In this document: positions 1-10,819 of the stretch, in pieces
How positions within the stretch are numbered: position 1 is the first letter of the stretch
Layout: each line of letters starts with the position of its first letter
Assembly (NCBI GenBank): GCA_963556695.1
Contig: CAUWAG010000018.1
Location: 1,364,001-1,428,000 of the forward strand
Source: Anthostomella pinea
Lineage: Eukaryota; Ascomycota; Sordariomycetes; Xylariales; Xylariaceae
Length of the DNA stretch: 64,000 nucleotides
Direction of reading: 5' to 3'
Notes under the pieces: model-generated
What the model was told of the DNA's origin: nothing
What the model saw: the letters and a program-made list of their open reading frames with translations, nothing else
The model's database searches: none
Made by a program: the position numbers and the translations under genes

Positions 1-729
1 CAAAGTGCGTTAGTAGATCAAAGCTGGTTATGCCAGGGCGTTTATCCCAGTAATCTGAACATATCAGCAATACCCAAGTAGCCATTGAGGTACGCCGGAC
101 GGAGATTTACGAGTGGTGACTGTAGCGACTTATTATAGAGCAGTGTCTGTTACGAGCGTATGCACCAGACGAGCTCCTAGTAGCTTGAGTCATTCGATTA
201 TTAGATTATACATGACACAGTGTTGCATAAAATTGAAAGGCTCTCATAAATAGGTAAGTTTTGGATTCAATAACTAGGGGCGTGAGAGGTATAAAGGAAG
301 TTGTTGAATGGCACGCAAGCCACCGTGGCTGCAGGGAGGTGGCAGTGCACCGAACAGGGGCCATCAGGGCATTTTGGGCACCAAGGCCACATCACAGACC
401 TTCAGAACAACACACAGTCAGCACAGAACACACGAGTATACACTATGTGAACAACTTACACACTATTCAACAAGATGAAGGGAGTCGCTGACGCTCAAAG
501 TTCAGGTCATAGAAGACTACCGTCAGAATAACATCCTTGTAGAGCTGGAGATGGATCACATGACCATTGCTATGCCGCATGCCCACAGGCTACCTACCTG
601 GAGACTGTGAGCTAAGCTCCTCACAAAAGCGACACATTGCTCGTGGTCTGACATCTGCTGAATTTGGTATCGGTGTTCGCTGGCTTGCAGACGGGCTCAA
701 CTTCGTTCCCGGAGGAGGATAATAGCAAC
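1..729. other. Intergenic, no supported gene
   Basis: Only short reading frames without domain character occur here. The last about 100 bases are probably the leader of the P450 gene that follows. I see no repeat, RNA gene or transposon end. Confidence 0.6.
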
Positions 730-2728
730 ATGACAATGTTGGCAATGCCAGGCCACGTGTGGGGCCTTGTAAGCAGCAGTGTGTCTGTCAGCCAACTTGT
801 GGCTGCCATCACTGCATCAGTGAGTGTAGCCATCAACCCCGTTCCTCATATCGAGTCGAGACTCATATCTGTCGTACAGGTCATCGCCTATTGCATCGCA
901 CGGGCCGTCTACAATCTCAGCTTTCATCCTCTAACGAAATACCCCGGGCCGAAGCTGGCTGCCGTCACCGATCTCTGGTGGGCTTATGCCAGGTATGTAA
1001 ATCTGACTCTTTCGCCAGTTTGGACTTCAACGCTTTGGCACGCCTGTGACTCTCATGTGAAGTGCGCCTGCTACGTCAGACTCCGAATTGACATGTGGCT
1101 TACGCAGCACGACGGGAAGATACCCCTGGGTAGTCGAAGACGCTCTCAGACAATATGGTAGATGCAACACTCACATCATACATGTATGATATTATGACCC
1201 GACTCTGACAGCCACCTAGGCGATGTCGTCCGCATTGCTCCCAACGAGCTGGTATTCTTCACGCTGCAAGCAGCAAAAGGTCAGCCCCGCCGCCGTGCGC
1301 ATCGCCACGCCTTCGTGTTCACTTATTGACAAGATCATCGGAGCAGACATATACCTCGCGCAGGAAAAGAACCTAGAGCTCTTCGTCCAAGTCGGATACG
1401 ACGCCCTGGACACAGGCGACGGTGGAATCTCGGGGGAGACCGACCCGGTGAAGCACCGTGAAATAGCGAAGAAGCTTGCACCTGCCTTCAGCCCGAGGAA
1501 CTTCAAGGCCAAGGAAGCTGCGGTGCAGACGCATATTGACCTATTTGTGCAGAAGATGAAGGATTTTGGGGCGAGAGAGGAAGGGATGGAGTTACAGCGC
1601 TGGTCGGACTGGCTTGCGCTGGATCTCTCTGCTGACATGACGTACGGCCGCGAGATGGGGCAGATGCGCGACAGTAAGCCCTACCTATAACGCAACCCCA
1701 AGATACCATCTGGTATCGCTGACACGAAGCAGTGAAGGACTCCCTACTCCTAAGCTCCACCCTAAAGCTGAACCTCTTCATAACGCTGAGCCAGATCACG
1801 CGGAAATTCCGCCTGCTCAGCCCCCTGATGTACCTAGCCATCCCGCCATCCGTGTGGTTCGCGCTGTCGAAGCTCATCCGGATGAACAGCGAAGACGTCA
1901 AGACGCGCATCGAGCGTCGGGGCAAGACGGGCCATCTAGACTACTTCGAACAGCTGCTTCCGGCCGACAAGCCCGTGCCCGAGGACCGGAAGCAGATCTA
2001 CCATCTGGAAAACGTGGCGGGCCAGCTGCTGCTGGCGCAGTGGCAGCCCCTGGCGAACCAGTTTTACTCTTTGATCTTCTTCTTGCTTAGGGAGCCGGGT
2101 GCGCATGCGGCGCTGGTGGAGGAGGTGAGGATGGCGTTCGAGACCTATGATGCGATTGATACCGAGACTATGGGGGGTTTGAAATACCTGCAGGCTTGTG
2201 CGCAGGAGAATTTCCGACTCCATCAGGATACGGTTGATGGGTTGCCGCGCGTGAGTCCTGGCGCTGTGGTAGACGGGGCGTATATTCCTCAAGGGGTATG
2301 TCCCAAACCCTATTCAGAACCCATGAATCCTAATCAAGAGACCGTGCATCTTATACTAACACCAGCCGAACTAGGTCACCTGCCAGATCAGCTATTTCGC
2401 CGCAGCAAGAAGCCCACGCTTCTTCACCGAGCCGCTCAAGTTCCGTCCAGAACGGTGGCTATCGCCAGACCATCCCAGGTTCGACCCGAAATACAAAGTC
2501 GACAATCTGAAGGCCTCCAAGCCCTTCAGTCAGGGTCCGAGGGGTTGCCCTGGCGGGGCCATTGCCTCGGCTGTGCTCAGGCTATTCATCGCGAAGGTCT
2601 TGTGGCAGTTTGACTTGGAGGCTGCGCCGGGTCAGGATGGCTTGTCTTTTGATAGGGACTTCAAGTTCATGACCTTCTGGGAGAGGCCGCCGTTCTGGGT
2701 CCGGTTAACGCCGAGGGGTAGGGAGTGA
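730..2728 (+). CDS. Cytochrome P450 monooxygenase, six exons
   Basis: Probable microsomal haem-thiolate monooxygenase. Exons read as 730-992, 1108-1157, 1220-1279, 1347-1673, 1733-2295 and 2375-2728; all junctions are GT-AG and phase-consistent, giving about 538 residues. A hydrophobic N-terminal anchor (about residues 40-65) precedes a proline-rich hinge ([13 protein letters not shown]). The K-helix ExxR is ENFR (about 392-395), and the haem loop [11 protein letters not shown] (about 472-482) carries the cysteine ligand. The oxygen-activating I-helix motif, usually [AG]Gx[DE]T, is absent: the stretch reads [12 protein letters not shown] (about 332-343). The start at 730 is the first ATG in frame with the anchor. 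Substrate is unknown and no biosynthetic cluster partners lie beside it. It may perform atypical P450 chemistry or be specialised. Confidence 0.88.
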
Positions 2729-3327
2729 GCTGAGAGATGACTGACCGGCTTGAGGGTGATAGCTGTATCCAACGCTACGGGGAGCCGCCGTGCTGAGGAC
2801 ATACACAGGGTTTGTAGGTTACCTAGGTAAATGAAGAGGCCGTCGGCTGTGTTGTTGGCGGGCAACGCTGAACTTGGTGACGAATTGGTGAGATAGTCTA
2901 GAATGTTCTGGCAGTGATTGTTGTCAATTCCCAGGATATAGGGAAAGACTAACAAGGCACGTAGAGGTTGTGGGAAAACGTTTGAACGAACCAGAGCGTG
3001 TGATTCTACAGCACACTTGTACATGTCGCGCGTAAATTTTGGGATATTATATATAAGCGTACCAAGGTCGCCGACTGCCGCCAGCACGCCATCCATCCGA
3101 TCCAAGACGCCCCATGCCCTTTCCGTTTTTCTATTCCAAGCCCCGTACGTCTATGCCAAAAACCCACAACTGTAGAGATTGCGCCAATGCGCCCCAAGTA
3201 GCCAGATTGGTACAGTGCTTGATAGCTATTTCATACCACGCGACACCTGCTATCCTTTCACGTCCTCGCCGGTTGCTGCGTCGCCACAGCTACCATGCCA
3301 CAAGTCGGGGAGGCAGGCCAGAAAGTC
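2729..3327. other. Intergenic between P450 and the downstream reverse gene
   Basis: This is the convergent intergenic space holding the 3' ends of the P450 (+) and the large reverse-strand gene. No coding or repeat structure is convincing. Confidence 0.6.
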
Positions 3328-6300
3328 CTAGATCCTCCCGTTACCAACGACCTCTCGGCCAAGAATCTCAATCTCACCCGACTCGGCGGTTCGACGTCGC
3401 TCAAGTATCCACCGGGTCTCGCCGCTGTCTTCCTCCTTCGTGTACGAGATGCTGTCAGCGCTTCCTCTGTGGCGATGGCCCATGCCCTGACGGTTCTGAG
3501 ATGGCAGACCCGCAGTAGGGCTTATGTTCTCGGAGAAAGGTCTCGGCGACTTCATCCTGAAATCGCCCGGGCTCGTCTCTTCGTCCTCGAAAACTGGGGG
3601 ACACGCTGAAGATGGTTGCAAGGGTGAGAAAATCGGCACGGCGACGGGAGAGGAGATTTGTTTAGAGATGGAGTTTGCGGGAATGTTGAGGGGGGGTATT
3701 GAGTTATTCGGCACGCTCGGTATTGACATAGTCAAGGTAGGACTCCCGGAGCCACTTGCAGCTCCAGCAGAGACTGCAGAGTCCTGGCTGTAGATGGAAA
3801 AGGCCGAGTTCTTCCGTCCATGAGTATAAGCTACACCGCCAACCTCTGGGCCCCACGGGCTGGAAGCGCCGTTTCGGTCATTGGGAGATGCATCACGAGA
3901 GCTCACTAATGATGCTTGAGATCCACCCCAAGCTCTGGAGCGCAGACGGAGGAGCGCTGACAAGGACATGTTGTCGTCATCAGCCATCATGGCAAGTTGC
4001 GCTAAGCCCGGACTCTGCAGTGCCCCAGCGCTGCTCGGTCCAGGTGGCATGCCCAAACTCATGAGCGAATTCCTGTTGGAGTACTCGGAGCGCTCCGTGA
4101 TAGGCGTGAGGTTCGGCTCGCGCGAAACAACACGACCAGAGATGGTTCGACTAACACCACTGGGGACAAAGTAGCCGCCGTGCGAGTATTGGGAGAGGTT
4201 CTTCTCACTGAGTAGGTCTGGAGGAGCGTTCGAGCTGTGATGAACCTGCGGAGCGGGAGCGGAATAAAATCCAAACTCCTGCCCATACCAGCCATCCGAG
4301 TCATTAGCCAAAGCACTAGCATTGGCTTCTGCGATGATAGCATCATCATCCAGCTCATAATCGTCTAGTCCTGCAGAGAAGCCATCGTCGAGTTCATAAT
4401 CATCAAGTTCATCGTTCATATCTGGGTATGAAGGAGTGTGGGACGATCCAGACGTTGTCGGTGAGGTTATTGTCAATTCTGCTGGTAGGGGTGGTGGCGA
4501 CGGCGATGAGTCCCTCCGAAACTTTCCAGACGCCGCGGCCTGATGAGCAGCTGCTGCCAACGCCGCTTGATATGCTGCCATGTTGTTTTCGTCTTCAGCC
4601 GGTAGTGATTGGTTCGGCGCTTGTAATTCGTCGTCTTGGACCGTCTCATCATCTCGATTGCTCACGTCCTGTGGCCTAGGGGACTCGGCCGGCCCAGACC
4701 GGGCCTCAACACTGACCGACGTGTGAGCAGTGGATTGTGATGAGCCAGAATGTGCTGACAGTCTGGAAGTCACGTCAGAATCACGTTTCTTTTCCTCCTC
4801 AACTGCGGTCCGCTGCGACAAGGCATTGGCAAACATCCCCGGAATTGGCCGTCCGTATCGATCGGTGTCCTCTAGGTCAAAGATCGACTCGTCAAAGGCG
4901 GAGCCATCCCCCTCACCGTCAAAGTCGTGAATCAAACCGTCATTGAAGTAGAGTTCGTCGTTTTTGTCCACAGGTCTTGGGACATCGACTTGCGGTTTTG
5001 GCTCGTCAGATGCGGATGTCTCGATGTCATCAAACGGCACTTCGAGCCCTTGAATTCCGAGGCCAGTCGGAGCATCTTGTTCTGGCAGCTTTACCGAAAA
5101 GTGTTCGCTTAGGTCTTCCAAGGAGCTCAGTGATTGTCGATCAAGCTCCGGCGTCCCTCCGGTCATTGCATAACCAATGACATTGCCATCGACATCTCTT
5201 GGTGTTGGTAAGATGCCAGCACTAAGAGGACTTGCCAAGGAAGACGTTGGGCCAGATCTCTGGAACACAAACCCTGCGAAGTTTTCTTGGTCGTTGTCTG
5301 GATCGTCGACTGTTCCAATGTTCTCTTCGTCGTCCAGATCAGCGTTGACACCTGGTATTCGTTCTTCCAGCCCATCATCATATTCCATCGCATCATAATC
5401 AAAACCGTCATCGTCGAAATCATCGAAGCGTGAGTCCCGATGGCCAGTCGGTTCCTCCGCCTTCTTATCTTGCTGTCGCTGTCTATGCCTCTCCTCGAGC
5501 AATTTCTCTTGCTTGGCTGCTCCAATCATATCGAAACTGAATCTCGATGATGTGCTCTTCATGTGCTTAGGTAAAGACGAGAGGATATCTCTGTTTGACG
5601 CTTCCGACACATTGCGCGACAAGGATGCCAGCGACGGCGGTATGGAGCTTTTCGGCCTCTGGCCATCCGGTGTGCCCTTTCCCAGAATACTTGATTCGGC
5701 TCTCGTGACGTCCTGCGACTTCTGCCCAAATATATTGTCGCATGAGACTGTTTTTGAAGATGTCGACGACGTTCGAACTGAATTAGCATGTTCGTTTTTC
5801 GGCGGAATCGGAGGCGCCTCTATGACAGGCGTCAGGCTGCTGTCCGGGACAGGAGAGACGTTATCTTGGGAGGCCTTGTCACCCCCTAGACTTGCCGGAT
5901 CGTTGCTGGAAAAGACTCTTCTCGGCCTTGGGGCACTGAAGTCATGTACACGCGTTCCCCTGATACGAGGATCATACGGGGCCACGTCTGGTGGATTCCG
6001 GAGGGGCAAGGTCAGTTCGGGTATGTTTTGGCTCGTCTTCCTCCGTAACAGCAACGTAGACATGGAGTTTCTCAAGAAAGGTAAACTTTTCCTCCCTCGT
6101 GGAGCTGGAGGATCATGGTTCCCGGGAGGGCTTGAGAGCCCTTCAGGGTCTGACGTCAACCTGGCACCTGGAGGGCGCTTCCCCGTAACAGGCGCATGAT
6201 GAAGGTCGATCGGGCTCACGAAGGAAGACGCAGCATGGCCCGGTCTTACGGGCGGCGAAGGCCTAGTCGGGGGACTGGGCATGGAGGAATTCGACCGAAA

Positions 6301-6783
6301 CTCTTGATTATCTGGCTTGTTCACGCTGGTCCGATCTGACGAGACTGGTTTCATGGCAATCTGCTCGCGGCGATAATTCTGCAGTGCCAACCCACCGATG
6401 AAGCCAGACTGTGCGTTATAAGGAGATCGAGGCAAGGGTTTCGCTTCGTCGCTCGGCTTCGGCTCAGAGTCTCTAGGATCTATGGGTTGTTCTGAATCTG
6501 CAGACACAACCCTGGCGATGGGAGGTAGACTTGGAGCATGCTGGTATTGCTGCTGCTGATGATGGTGCTGCTGCTGTCGGGAGTTCGGCTCAGGGGGCTG
6601 GCTGTGGGCACGCGCAAAGGAAACGCAGGTCGAGTCTCGCGGGCGTATCTCTGGAGTTGGTACGCCATCGTCGGGAACTAGCTGGGCGGGCTGGAGCGAG
6701 GCGGCATCCCAGGGGCTGTTCTCGGGTATGGGAGAGGTGGGATTGGACGGCCCCCGTCTGTGGAAGCGCAAATGTTGAAGCAT
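3328..6783 (-). CDS. Large disordered conserved-type fungal protein
   Basis: Single uninterrupted frame of 1151 residues starting MLQHLRFHRRG. I do not recognise a named domain. The protein is rich in Ser, Pro, Asp and Glu. It has a Gln/His tract (about residues 68-83), several acidic blocks (for example around 450-500 and 790-830) and many SP/TP sites, so most of it should be intrinsically disordered. A better-ordered C-terminal patch has charged text such as ETRWILERRRTAESGEIEI just before the end and is the likely conserved core. This composition is typical of fungal regulatory or scaffold proteins whose role is undefined. Length and clean codon use argue that it is real. Function is unknown. 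Confidence 0.85.
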   Translation of the reverse strand: MLQHLRFHRRGPSNPTSPIPENSPWDAASLQPAQLVPDDGVPTPEIRPRDSTCVSFARAHSQPPEPNSRQQQHHHQQQQYQHAPSLPPIARVVSADSEQPIDPRDSEPKPSDEAKPLPRSPYNAQSGFIGGLALQNYRREQIAMKPVSSDRTSVNKPDNQEFRSNSSMPSPPTRPSPPVRPGHAASSFVSPIDLHHAPVTGKRPPGARLTSDPEGLSSPPGNHDPPAPRGRKSLPFLRNSMSTLLLRRKTSQNIPELTLPLRNPPDVAPYDPRIRGTRVHDFSAPRPRRVFSSNDPASLGGDKASQDNVSPVPDSSLTPVIEAPPIPPKNEHANSVRTSSTSSKTVSCDNIFGQKSQDVTRAESSILGKGTPDGQRPKSSIPPSLASLSRNVSEASNRDILSSLPKHMKSTSSRFSFDMIGAAKQEKLLEERHRQRQQDKKAEEPTGHRDSRFDDFDDDGFDYDAMEYDDGLEERIPGVNADLDDEENIGTVDDPDNDQENFAGFVFQRSGPTSSLASPLSAGILPTPRDVDGNVIGYAMTGGTPELDRQSLSSLEDLSEHFSVKLPEQDAPTGLGIQGLEVPFDDIETSASDEPKPQVDVPRPVDKNDELYFNDGLIHDFDGEGDGSAFDESIFDLEDTDRYGRPIPGMFANALSQRTAVEEEKKRDSDVTSRLSAHSGSSQSTAHTSVSVEARSGPAESPRPQDVSNRDDETVQDDELQAPNQSLPAEDENNMAAYQAALAAAAHQAAASGKFRRDSSPSPPPLPAELTITSPTTSGSSHTPSYPDMNDELDDYELDDGFSAGLDDYELDDDAIIAEANASALANDSDGWYGQEFGFYSAPAPQVHHSSNAPPDLLSEKNLSQYSHGGYFVPSGVSRTISGRVVSREPNLTPITERSEYSNRNSLMSLGMPPGPSSAGALQSPGLAQLAMMADDDNMSLSALLRLRSRAWGGSQASLVSSRDASPNDRNGASSPWGPEVGGVAYTHGRKNSAFSIYSQDSAVSAGAASGSGSPTLTMSIPSVPNNSIPPLNIPANSISKQISSPVAVPIFSPLQPSSACPPVFEDEETSPGDFRMKSPRPFSENISPTAGLPSQNRQGMGHRHRGSADSISYTKEEDSGETRWILERRRTAESGEIEILGREVVGNGRI

Positions 6784-7650
6784 TCCGTTGTGGATGTTGG
6801 GATCTACTCGGATAGATCTAGATGGCCAACGTAAACATGACTCGGGGCTGTCGGGGGCGCGCGAGAGCTTGTACTGTAATAGCTAGTACTGATCTCTGTC
6901 TGCGCCTTCAGGCCAATGAGTCTGATACGGCAGCTTGGCCGGCGACAGTAGTTCGCCTCGTGCGTTTCGGGTGCTGTCTCGCGTCGTCGTCATTCAAAGG
7001 TGCGCGAGTAGGCTGATAAGAGTACGATGACGATGACACAGGGCGCGGGAGATACTCGTCGGACACGGGCGTCACGCGGTGGATGCAGTGTGTTGGTTTG
7101 TATATTTGTATCAAAGCAGCAAAGGGGGGCCGGCGTACATGTGATATGCGGGAAGTATGACAAGATAGTAACACAATTGGGATTCGCAGGTATATACGGA
7201 GTCAACGTGAGAGGGAGAAAGTCAAGAAGTCGGAATTGGTGTAGATGGAGAGGGGTCAGCGCGACATGGTCATTGGTCTGTTGTAACCTTGGAAGAGTCG
7301 CTAAAAGTTGAAGAAGTTCACGTCGCAATGCCTCCTTCCCAGCTGTGGCACATTTGGGTCGTGACGACCTCCACCACCCACCACCGTGGGCATTCAGATG
7401 GCAAAAAGGCGACACCAATGCACCATTACCGCTTATTTACAGGGGTCGGGTCGCGAAGGTTCCAAGCTTGTGGCCGATCCATTCGGGACCCCACCAGTGG
7501 ACCGGACTGGACCGTTGCAAGCCTCACAAGCCTCGTCACAAGCCACACGAATCATCTCACTGGGTCGGTCCACTGGAAGTTTCGCCTCCAGCGGTTTCCG
7601 ACGTTCTCACAGGGCACGCAGCTTCTTTGATCATGATTAACACGCGACTA
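6784..7650. other. 5' region of the large reverse gene
   Basis: Probable promoter and 5' leader of the 1151-residue reverse gene, with pyrimidine-rich stretches on the reverse strand. No supported coding sequence. It ends at the TA dinucleotide (7649-7650) that borders the transposon nest. Confidence 0.55.
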
Positions 7651-7680
7651 CAGGTCAAACCCCGAAATAATGTCCCATTG
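7651..7680 (+). repeat. Left terminal inverted repeat of outer element
   Basis: It begins CAGGTC directly after TA and matches the reverse complement of 10790-10819 in about 25 of 28 positions. Confidence 0.7.
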
Positions 7681-8040
7681 CACAGGTACCGGCAGGGGAG
7701 AAACTATGTACCGGCGGAAACCATTAGTTACTTGTTTGAAACGATTGAGAACGCATGAGTTGAGAGGAGAATCGAAAAAAATCTGAAGTAATTTCTCGGT
7801 CGGTGGAGTGTCAGTCCTTATATACCTTAGCCGTAACTATATAAGCTTTACAAGCCTTATATAAGGGCTATAAGCCTTACATAAAGACTATAATGGTTGT
7901 AGATTTTATAAGGCTTATAAGATCTACAAGGCTTGCTAAGTATATATATGTACTATTTGGATTTTATTTAAAGTATATCAAGGGTTAAGTTAGTGTATTT
8001 ATAAGGCTTAAATATTATAACTTGCTTTAAAAATAATGTA

Positions 8041-8078
8041 GGTCACAAGCGAGCAGGACACACAAGCAAGTGGGACAT
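8041..8078 (+). repeat. Left terminal inverted repeat of nested pogo element
   Basis: Matches the reverse complement of 9856-9893 in most positions, with two copies of the ACAAGC.AG motif. Confidence 0.8.
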
Positions 8079-8141
8079 CTTTATTAACCTTTCAACCAAT
8101 ATGTCAAATAACTTAATCACAACGCATTGAATTCAATCTAC

Positions 8142-9851
8142 TCAATCAGATTCCTCTTTCACAAAGATTTTTATCTCTATTGTACAAGTTTGCGCATTAT
8201 AGCCAGTATTGCCGCAAATGCCACACCGTTGCTCACGCGCTGCTGTCCTCTTTAGACGACGACTATCTTCACCCATTTGCTGTCTCGCCAGTTCAATACC
8301 ATCCTTTATAGCTTAAAGACCTACTGTATCTTTAATAGAAAGTATTCCTCTTTTTATCAGACATTTATTTTTTGTTCTCTAGCATTTATTTAGTAAGTAA
8401 TTGGCTTTTTTTAACTCGTAGACTCAAGAATTAACCAAAGTAACCTTGTGTATAAGACCATATATAGCCTTTGAAAGCGAGCTCAATGCATCAATTATTG
8501 ATGTAAGTGAGCTTCTCTTGTGGTTTGTGGCTTGATTTTGGATATAAACCGATTGTTTTATCGCTTCATTAATGGTGGTAGGTGTCTTTGAAGTCCAAGT
8601 AGTGGGTGGCAGATTGGGGTCTGGTGACAGTGTTTGTACGACAGCGACAGCATCCAGCTTTGAAATGACACTTTCTGGGTCAAAAGGAACAAGGCCAGTG
8701 GCACTGACTGAAACCTGCTTGGTTGTTTCCTGGTGTCATTGCAGCATTGTGTGCTTCACAAAACACTGTAAGAAAGTCCTCTTTTGAAACATGGGTTATA
8801 TGACACCAGATGAGATCCTTAATTGAGCGACCATAAGATTGTTTGAGTGAACTGAAACAACTGACATCTAAAGGCTGGAGCCTATGTGAGGAGTGGGCAG
8901 GCATACAAAGAGTAATAATGCCATTGTTCTGGCAATAATTCTCAAAGACCTGGAAATGATGGCTTTTGTGACCATCTAGGATGAAGAGGCGTTTACCGGC
9001 AGTCATACGCGGTCTGGTATACTTGTCAAAATGCTGAATCCATTTCAAACCGAGTTCATTTGTAGTCTATCCGTTGTCAGACACGGCCACCTTCCAATCG
9101 CGTGGTAATGTCGTGTCGTGATACCATGATGCGAGGTGGGTTTTGCCCCGTAGAATGATAAACGGCGGGACCACACAACCATCAATATTGATAGCAGAGA
9201 TTGTTGTAAACCATTCTCTGTTGCCTTGATGAGCTTGTCTAGGCCTGTCACTTCTTTTGGTGCTTGTAATGACCATGCCAGACCCAATAATGCCCATGAT
9301 AAACCCAGTCTCATCAAAGTTATAAATGTCCATGTCTTGGATACCATGTTTCGTAATTGCCGCTACAACTTGGCAAAACCACGCGTGATACGCGTCTGGA
9401 TCTTTGTTCAAGACCCTCTGGTAGTCCATCCTCTGATAAAAACGCGTTTGTAGGCCTGGTGTGCGTTTAATGAAGTTGCGCGTCCAGTTCTTTCCAACGC
9501 GTCCAGCCCCACGTGCTGCCAACGATTGATTTGACATATCTTCAACATAACTGTGCCGGGTAGAAATGCTCGCGCATCCAGGTCAAGAATGAAGGAAAGA
9601 ATAGCATTCTCTTCAGAAACCGTAAGTTTAAAAGTATTAGGCATGCTGTCGCATTGTGATGGTATTCCTTTGATTCTATTGCTCAAAGTGGAATGAGGGA
9701 TGTTAAAGAGTTTCATAAGCTGAAATATAGAAATATGAGGGTCACGTCGTTTAGCTTGGACAGCTAGCTGTAAGTCTGATTCATTGTAACGTGGTGTCAG
9801 TGTTGTTGGTGGAGATATAATGGTTTGAATTGTATTGGTTGAAAAGTTCAT
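8142..9851 (-). pseudogene. Pogo/Fot-type DDE transposase, broken
   Basis: Remnant of a cut-and-paste transposase. It starts at 9851 with a CENP-B/psq-like helix-turn-helix region (TPRYNESDLQLAVQAKRRDP). A one-base deletion near 9537 shifts the frame. The catalytic core follows: first Asp in YNFDETGF, second in ILDGHKSH, third in LQPLDVSCF. A TAG at 9067-9069 replaces the Trp expected in DNGWTTNE. A further frameshift near 8700 separates the tail, which is still readable to about 8142 and ends with a CxxC...C zinc-knuckle-like motif (CGICGNTGYNAQTC). With at least three lesions it cannot make a full transposase. The G-to-A change at 9067 fits RIP but also ordinary decay. Confidence 0.85.
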
Positions 9852-9855
9852 AACG

Positions 9856-9893
9856 AGTGCCAACTCGCTTGTAAGGCCAACTCGCTTGTCAGC
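9856..9893 (-). repeat. Right terminal inverted repeat of nested pogo element
   Basis: Inverted partner of 8041-8078, with two copies of ACAAGCGAGTTGG on the reverse strand. Confidence 0.8.
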
Positions 9894-9929
9894 TACGTTA
9901 TATATATTTATATGAAAAGCTAAATACAA

Positions 9930-10430
9930 CTTAAACGTAATAAGTTTATTAAAAAAATCTTACTCTCAATATTTAATTTATAAACTAAATTATTTCAATT
10001 GAATAAACTTAAATATAAATGTTTTTATATTGTAATTTATTATCAGATTATAACACTTAACTAATAACCTATTAACATATTCTTAATTAAAAAGTATATA
10101 AAATAACATTTTTAATTTTAAATCATTACTCTATATTATCCGTTACTTTTAACTATATATCATGAAGACATTTTTTCCTAAAAAAAAAAAAAAGATAGTT
10201 TTTAATCGTTTAACATTTGATAGGCGTTTTGAAAAGTTATATTAATAATATAATAACTACTAATAAATAATGAATTTGAAATAATAGCTAGTACTTATTA
10301 TTTTTAATACGTAATTAATATAAACATTTATTTATAAGAATATTATATTAAGGATTGATTTTAATAACGTAAAATTAATTATAAATTGTAGGAACAGGCT
10401 TGAACAATCAATCATAATACTCGAGTATGG
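9930..10430. repeat. Very AT-rich, RIP-like eroded segment
   Basis: This segment is almost entirely A and T, with runs of TA dinucleotides and no coding potential, lying inside the outer element. Such composition beside transposons in ascomycetes is the usual result of repeat-induced point mutation. I infer that here from composition only. Confidence 0.6.
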
Positions 10431-10789
10431 GGTCAAAGTCATGATGTTGCTGATGGTTGGATTGAGAAGTCTAGCTGGACCTGCAGGTCTGGCTAAGTGA
10501 CCTCACAATCCGGTATGTTATCTCTTATCTAATCATACATGTGGGTTCTGTATGGATGGTTTGACTGTGGAATCATATGGATCCAACAAAAATAATTATA
10601 ACGCTTATTATAACGCTTATTTATTAAGGCTTATTAGTCTTATAAAGCTTATTGCTTATAATTAATTTATGAACCTTATATAGCTTACTAATACTACAAG
10701 CCTAGTACAAGCCTTACTTAAGGCGTATAAACCTATTAAAGTTGCCGCCGAGGTACTGGTACTTGACAAGGCCCCATGTTAAAACCGAC

Positions 10790-10819
10790 CCACGGTACAT
10801 TATTTCAGGGGTCGACCTG
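10790..10819 (-). repeat. Right terminal inverted repeat of outer element
   Basis: Inverted partner of 7651-7680, followed by TA at 10820-10821. Confidence 0.7.

Larger units (their letters stand above)
8041..9893 (-). mobile_element. Nested pogo/Fot-type transposon, 1853 bp
   Basis: The ends are inverted repeats of about 40 bases. Left starts GGTCACAAGCGAG and the right, read on the reverse strand, starts GCTGACAAGCGAG. Each end contains the motif ACAAGC[GA]AGT/C twice, an internal direct repeat that may be the transposase binding site. TA flanks both ends (8039-8040, 9894-9895). Inside is a reverse-strand DDE transposase with disabling mutations. It lies wholly within the outer element, so it inserted later. 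Confidence 0.85.
7651..10819. mobile_element. Eroded outer TA-flanked DNA transposon
   Basis: The two ends are inverted copies. Left reads CAGGTCAAACCCCGAAATAA and, on the reverse strand, right reads CAGGTCGACCCCTGAAATAA; both continue TGT and later share a CGGCGG(A/C)AAC block about 65-75 bases in. Each end is preceded by TA (7649-7650 and 10820-10821), the target duplication of Tc1/mariner/pogo elements. No transposase of its own survives. The inside holds AT-rich sequence, clusters of AAGCCTTATA-like subterminal motifs (about 7820-7950 and 10600-10740) and a complete younger pogo element. Without the insert it would be about 1.3 kb. It could be a RIP-eroded autonomous copy or a non-autonomous derivative. 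Confidence 0.7.

Noticed and set aside
261..491. 76-residue forward frame at the left end
   Set aside because: Composition is random-like, with no domain, intron context or homologue I recognise.
2632..3105. Reverse frame of 157 residues overlapping the P450 end
   Set aside because: It overlaps the P450 last exon antisense, and its text has no family character.
5513..6199. 228-residue forward frame inside the large reverse gene
   Set aside because: It is an antisense shadow of the 1151-residue protein, caused by codon bias.
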